A stretch of 64,000 nt of DNA from Calditrichaceae bacterium (GTDB lineage Bacteria; Calditrichota; Calditrichia; RBG-13-44-9; J075), in NCBI GenBank assembly GCA_013360445.1, contig JABWBP010000028.1:1-64000 (forward strand), in the 5' to 3' direction. Shown here piece after piece: positions 60,759 through 64,000 of this stretch. Both the position numbers and the translations under genes were made by a program. Below the pieces are notes generated by a model. The model was not told the origin of the DNA and did no database searches. It saw only the letters and a program-made list of their open reading frames with translations. Numbering within the stretch: the stretch's first letter is position 1; each line of letters begins with the position of its first letter.

Positions 60759-61205
60759 ATGGGCCAACAGCAACTCTTATTGATCGTTTTAAGCGTCATC
60801 ATCGTCGGTGTGGCCGTTGCCGTCGGGGTGACCCAGTTCAAAAGCGGCGCCGTGGATTCTAACCGCCAGGCAGTGATCGGAGATCTGGTGAATTTGGGGG
60901 CAAAGGCGCAGCGATATTACCGCACGCCCCTGGAATTAGGCGGTGGTAAGCAGGATTTCAATGGATTCGGGCTCCTCAGCGCGAATGAATACTCCAACGC
61001 CAATGGCAATTATCAGGTAGTAGCCACAGCACCTACCGGCACTAGTGCGATTACCGCTGCGGCATCATCTATCGCCGCTACTGACCAGGAAATCTTTATC
61101 GTGGGCAGCGGCACGGAAACTGGCAACAATGGAGTTGACCCGCTCAAAGTGTATGCGAGAGTGACCGCAGATTCGATTATCGTGGTTAATCCTCCTCTGA
61201 ACTGA
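60759..61205 (+). CDS. type IV pilin-like protein with a noncanonical N-terminus
   Basis: A 148-residue protein with a hydrophobic N-terminal helix (MGQQQLLLIVLSVIIVGVAV) and a Thr/Ala/Gly-rich C-terminal domain. AGGAGG is eight bases before the ATG. Type IV pilins normally have a Gly at the cleavage site and Glu at mature position 5. Here Gly2 could be cleaved, but the fifth mature residue would be Leu, not Glu. The pilC/pilB genes downstream support a role in the type IV pilus or a related secretion system. A strong terminator follows the gene. Confidence 0.72.
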   Translation: MGQQQLLLIVLSVIIVGVAVAVGVTQFKSGAVDSNRQAVIGDLVNLGAKAQRYYRTPLELGGGKQDFNGFGLLSANEYSNANGNYQVVATAPTGTSAITAAASSIAATDQEIFIVGSGTETGNNGVDPLKVYARVTADSIIVVNPPLN

Positions 61206-61230
61206 TGGCGGCAAAGAAACTGCAAACCCA

Positions 61231-61267
61231 AATGCGAGGCATGGTTTCCAATGCCTCGCATTTTTTT
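61231..61267 (+). terminator. rho-independent terminator of the pilin-like gene
   Basis: A 12-bp perfect stem AATGCGAGGCAT / ATGCCTCGCATT with an 8-nt loop and seven Ts, 26 bp after the stop codon. Confidence 0.9.
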
Positions 61268-61336
61268 GATTGCATCGTGTAAGTATCCATTCATTGAAAT
61301 TATTGAGATTTGCGGCAGTGATTAGCCGGTTTACAG

Positions 61337-61537
61337 TGTCCTATCACCTGACATTTGAGAATTTTAGGGAAATGTATGGCTTTAGCGCCCTCCTGACCTC
61401 ACCTAACCCCTCCCGACGCTTCGCGTCACCCTCCCCTTCCCTCTCCTATAGGAGAGGGAAGGGGAGGGTTGGGGTGGGGATGGGTGAGGTTAAACGCGAG
61501 GAGCATCAGAAACACTCATATGTCAGGTGATAGTACA
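61337..61537. mobile_element. 201-bp MITE with 10-bp target duplication
   Basis: 18-bp terminal inverted repeats TGTCCTATCACCTGACAT (61337-61354) and the complement of TGTACTATCACCTGACAT (61520-61537), one mismatch. CGGTTTACAG occurs immediately outside both ends (61327-61336 and 61538-61547). The inside carries an 18-bp-arm palindrome CCCTCCCCTTCCCTCTCC (61429-61468). No coding capacity. Confidence 0.9.
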
Positions 61538-61620
61538 CGGTTTACAGGAATAATGCGAATCAGGAGTTGAAAATACATTGGTGAGTGCGGAGAAAAGACA
61601 GGCTTGAACATCCCCCCTGT

Positions 61621-61638
61621 CCCCCCTTCAAAGGGGGG
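61621..61638. repeat. CCCCCCTT/AAGGGGGG hairpin
   Basis: An 8-bp perfect stem with a CA loop. With the following 28-bp repeat and the MITE it fills the spacer before pilC. Confidence 0.65.
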
Positions 61639-61642
61639 ATGG

Positions 61643-61670
61643 GGCTTCGTCGTGAGCTCAGCCGAACGGG
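61643..61670. repeat. 28-bp dispersed repeat, copy 2 (inverted)
   Basis: Exact reverse complement of 4170-4197. Confidence 0.8.
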
Positions 61671-61807
61671 GGATGTCCTTTTCCCAATCGTTCGTAAAAC
61701 CAGTGTTTTCGCTCAACTCTTCATTCGCTGTACTAAAAATCAGCAACCAGCGGCAGCCGCAAGTAAAATGTTTACCTGTTCACAGCATAACAGCGAGTAG
61801 ATGGAAG

Positions 61808-63148
61808 ATGCCCGACTTCCGGTTTGAAGGAACTACGATTGAAGGCAAATCCGTACAGGGATTTGTCAGCGCGGATAACTCCAATGAGGCGAAGTCGAAG
61901 GTGCGCCAGTTAGCGGAGCAGCACCAGGTCAAGGTGCAGCGCATTCGCCGGCGGCGCAGCTTTCTTTATAAAATTCAACGGGCCAACGAAAAACCCCTGA
62001 AAGGCGAGCAGAAAGCCTTCAGCAAGGAAGAGTTGAAGGCAGCCTTTGAAAAATTAGGCTATACCTCCGTTTCCGTTTATCCCAAGTTCCTGGATATCAA
62101 GCTCCCCCCGCCGGCTACCGAGGTGATTACTTTTGTGCGCCTGAGCGCGGACCTGCTGCGGGAAAAACTCCCCTTTACCGAAGTGCTGCAGCTCTTGACC
62201 AACGACGTGCAAAATCCCCGCCTCAAGGAAGCTCTGAAAGAGATCAACAATGATCTGCGCCAGGGCAAGGACAGCGAAGAAGCGTTCCTCCGCCAGGAAA
62301 AGGTGTTAGGCCCTTTTACCGCCCGAATGTTGGGCATCGCCTCCAAGAGCGGCAACATGGCCAATATTTACGAGAGCACCGCCAAATTCCTGGAGCGCAG
62401 CGCGGAGTTCAAGCGCAGCCTGCGCAGCGCCCTGATCATGCCCATGTTTACCCTGTTAGTGCTGGCGGGGGCCTGCGTCTTCTATATTGCGTATATTTTC
62501 CCGGAAACCGCCAAGCTCTTTGCCAAATTAGGCACCGAGCTTCCCCCCATGACCACCGCCACCATGGCCTTGAGCGATATGATTATGAACAACGGCCTGG
62601 CTTTTCTTACCGTCACCCTTTCGCTGGCCGGGGGGCTGATCTATCTTCTGCGCACGCCCAAAGGGCATTTCTTGCGCGATAAATACATGATCAAAATCCC
62701 GGTGTTAGGGACCCTCATCCACAAATCTTCCATCGAAATTTTTTGCCGGGTATTCCATTCCCTTTACAGCGGCTCCGGGGAGAATATCGAGGCGATCAAG
62801 TTAGCCGCGGAAGCCTGCGGCAATAAATACATGGAGCACCAGATCAAAACCGTGGCCATTCCCATGATGCTCAGCCAGGGCAAGGGGCTGGTACAGTCGT
62901 TCGAGGCCAGCGGGGTGTTTACCCGCACCGCGCTGGCGCGCTTCAGCTCCGGGGCGGAGACCGGAACCATCAAGGCCACGGCGCTGCAAATCGCCAGTTT
63001 TTACGAGAAAGAGACCGTGTACAAACTCAAAAACGCGGTGGAATTCATCCAATTAGCCATCGCCATGATCATCATGATCGTCATTACCCTGTTGACCCTG
63101 ATCTCTTCGGAGACGGCGCTGATCAAGCCGAAATCGCCGTTTCAGTAA
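61808..63148 (+). CDS. pilC: type IV pilus inner-membrane platform protein PilC (type II secretion F family)
   Basis: The 446-residue protein has an N-terminal domain (FRFEGTTIEGKSVQGFVSAD) and two T2SSF domains with three hydrophobic segments (near 215-240, 270-295 and 420-440). GspF-type blocks are LRQGKDSEEAFLRQ, MLGIASKSGNMANIYEST and GAETGTIKA. It anchors the pilus machine and interacts with the PilB ATPase encoded directly downstream. ATG 61808 precedes a family-type start; upstream in-frame codons cover the repeats. Confidence 0.92.
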   Translation: MPDFRFEGTTIEGKSVQGFVSADNSNEAKSKVRQLAEQHQVKVQRIRRRRSFLYKIQRANEKPLKGEQKAFSKEELKAAFEKLGYTSVSVYPKFLDIKLPPPATEVITFVRLSADLLREKLPFTEVLQLLTNDVQNPRLKEALKEINNDLRQGKDSEEAFLRQEKVLGPFTARMLGIASKSGNMANIYESTAKFLERSAEFKRSLRSALIMPMFTLLVLAGACVFYIAYIFPETAKLFAKLGTELPPMTTATMALSDMIMNNGLAFLTVTLSLAGGLIYLLRTPKGHFLRDKYMIKIPVLGTLIHKSSIEIFCRVFHSLYSGSGENIEAIKLAAEACGNKYMEHQIKTVAIPMMLSQGKGLVQSFEASGVFTRTALARFSSGAETGTIKATALQIASFYEKETVYKLKNAVEFIQLAIAMIIMIVITLLTLISSETALIKPKSPFQ

Positions 63149-63155
63149 ACAGAGT

Positions 63156-63438
63156 GTTTTAGTGTTATAGTGTTCCGGTGTTCAGGTAGGACCACTGAAA
63201 CACTATCCAAAAATATTTAAATTTGCCACATGGTTCGATAAACTCACCATGCAAAGAACACAGAGAGCACAGAGGAATTGAGAAATTATGCCAGCCAGAA
63301 AGTGGAGCTATGCCGAAAACTCTGTGATCTCTGTGAACTCTTTCCAAAGGAACCCCTTTGGGGGTGGCTAAAAAAGTTAGGGACAAACTCTCAGATTTCG
63401 GCATGAAGAATCTAAAACACCAAAACACCATAGCACTC
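63156..63438. repeat. AGTGTT fold-back enclosing a CACAGAG fold-back
   Basis: AGTGTTTTAGTGTTATAGTG at 63156 faces AACACCAAAACACCATAGCA (63417-63436). Inside lie a 25-bp block 63226-63250, identical to 22747-22771, and the arms AGAACACAGAGAGCACAGAG and CTCTGTGATCTCTGTGAACT. The outer word run matches the one after etfB. Confidence 0.7.
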
Positions 63439-63447
63439 TAAAAAGCC

Positions 63448-64000
63448 ATGCAAGACATCAACTACCAGTTAGGATCGACGCTGTTAAAGAAGAATATCCT
63501 GGATATTAGCACCCTGAAAAAGGCGCTGGAAATCAAGGAAACCGAAGATTCTCCCATTCGCAGGAGTTTGGCGCAGATCCTGGTAAAAGATTTCAATTTC
63601 GATCACGATGCCATTTACCGCGAAGTGGCCGATTTCTACGGCTTCCGGGAAATCCGCCTGGGCGACGAGAATCTGGATGAGAAACGCTTCAAATTCATCC
63701 GGCGCAAAATAGAGCAGTTGCCGGAATCCATGCGCACGTTGATGGAAGAGGAAAAAATTTTACTGTTAGGCTACGAACAAATTCCCACTTCCCAGCTTTA
63801 TAAATACATTTTTGTGGCTACCGACCCCACCAACGGCCACGTTCCCACCGTGGCCATGGCTATGAACGCCAAACGCTACGAGGTCTGCTACATCGACTCC
63901 CGGGATTACCAGACCCTGTGGGAAATGATCTTCCCCCAGCAAAACGAGTATTTGAAGATTTTAGAAGACAGCGGCATCGAAATTCAGGAAGACGATGAAG
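63448..64000 (+). CDS. pilB: PilB/GspE-type secretion ATPase, N-terminal part (truncated by window end)
   Basis: From ATG 63448 an open frame runs to the window end (184 residues). The N-terminal region resembles the GspE N-terminal (MshEN-like) domain: LGSTLLKKNILDISTLKKAL, LAQILVKDFNFD, then VADFYGFREIRL. The Walker motifs would lie beyond this window. It is downstream of pilC and probably encodes the pilus-extension ATPase. Confidence 0.82.
   Translation, partial: MQDINYQLGSTLLKKNILDISTLKKALEIKETEDSPIRRSLAQILVKDFNFDHDAIYREVADFYGFREIRLGDENLDEKRFKFIRRKIEQLPESMRTLMEEEKILLLGYEQIPTSQLYKYIFVATDPTNGHVPTVAMAMNAKRYEVCYIDSRDYQTLWEMIFPQQNEYLKILEDSGIEIQEDDE

Noticed and set aside
1-64000. tRNA or rRNA genes
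   Set aside because: No acceptor/T-loop pair (GGTTCGAATCC-like with a CCA-side stem) nor rRNA motifs were recognised; GGTTCGATAAACTC at 22753 and 63232 is part of a repeat, not a T-loop.

Overview
The window is a stretch of chromosome from a Gram-negative bacterium with an outer membrane, most likely from the FCB group and close to Calditrichota/KSB1-type lineages. That placement is inferred from several features seen together: secreted proteins ending in a QNYPNPFNP-type C-terminal sorting domain (type IX secretion style), a TonB-dependent receptor paired with a lipoprotein, a DUF1573 protein, a long type IleS, a DksA-like gene pair beside lspA, and a pilin starting MGQQQLLL. No rRNA, tRNA, CRISPR array, phage or complete transposase gene was seen.

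Layout. 0.3-4.2 kb: DUF3467 protein, YggS-type PLP protein, DivIVA-domain protein, envelope protein, purine nucleoside phosphorylase and a DUF2905 membrane protein. 4.4-12 kb: ileS, two DksA/TraR-like genes, lspA, an RluD-type pseudouridine synthase, DUF1573, rhodanese and DoxX/MauE. 12.4-13.7 kb: response regulator overlapping an MBL-fold hydrolase. 13.7-18.9 kb, minus strand: trans-sulfuration enzyme, lipoprotein, TonB receptor, and a toxin-antitoxin pair whose Doc toxin has an in-frame stop. 19-25 kb: uvrB, TPR protein, a small gene plus DUF6516 gene, purD. 25-29 kb, minus: DUF4287/DUF5655 protein, etfA, etfB, orphan ABC ATPase, broken DUF433 gene. 29.4-35 kb: AAA/DUF4143 ATPase, rlmN, adk, then a flippase-like membrane protein and a phosphodiesterase on the minus strand. 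35-39.7 kb: DUF1579-like secreted protein, TIR-TM-WD40 protein, arginase family. 40-45.7 kb: three tandem beta-propeller phytases and an alginate-lyase-like protein, all exported. 46-55 kb: methyltransferase, SixA, acyl-ACP thioesterase, PPi-type phosphofructokinase, secreted amidase, alpha/beta hydrolase, 4Fe-4S protein, YitT. 55-60 kb, minus: MetH activation-domain protein and a sugar set (xylulokinase, mannose-6-P isomerase-like, ribokinase). 60.7-64 kb: pilin-like protein, PilC and the start of PilB/GspE.

The most unusual aspect lies between the genes. A large share of intergenic spacers are built from short words (7-14 bp) repeated directly and then again in inverted orientation, so that the spacer folds back on itself. 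Examples are CACAGAG, CACGGAT, GATTGAA, AGTGTT, CGTAATGCG, GCAATTG, CCCTATA, GCTGAAAG and GTGAGAAG. Unrelated loci carry the same words, elements are nested in one another, and many start at or contain the stop codon of the upstream gene. One 201-bp element has 18-bp terminal inverted repeats and an exact 10-bp flanking direct repeat, so at least one of these units has transposed. A perfect 28-bp palindrome is embedded in the signal-peptide region of the TPR gene.

All functional calls rest on motif recognition by eye; no database search was run.
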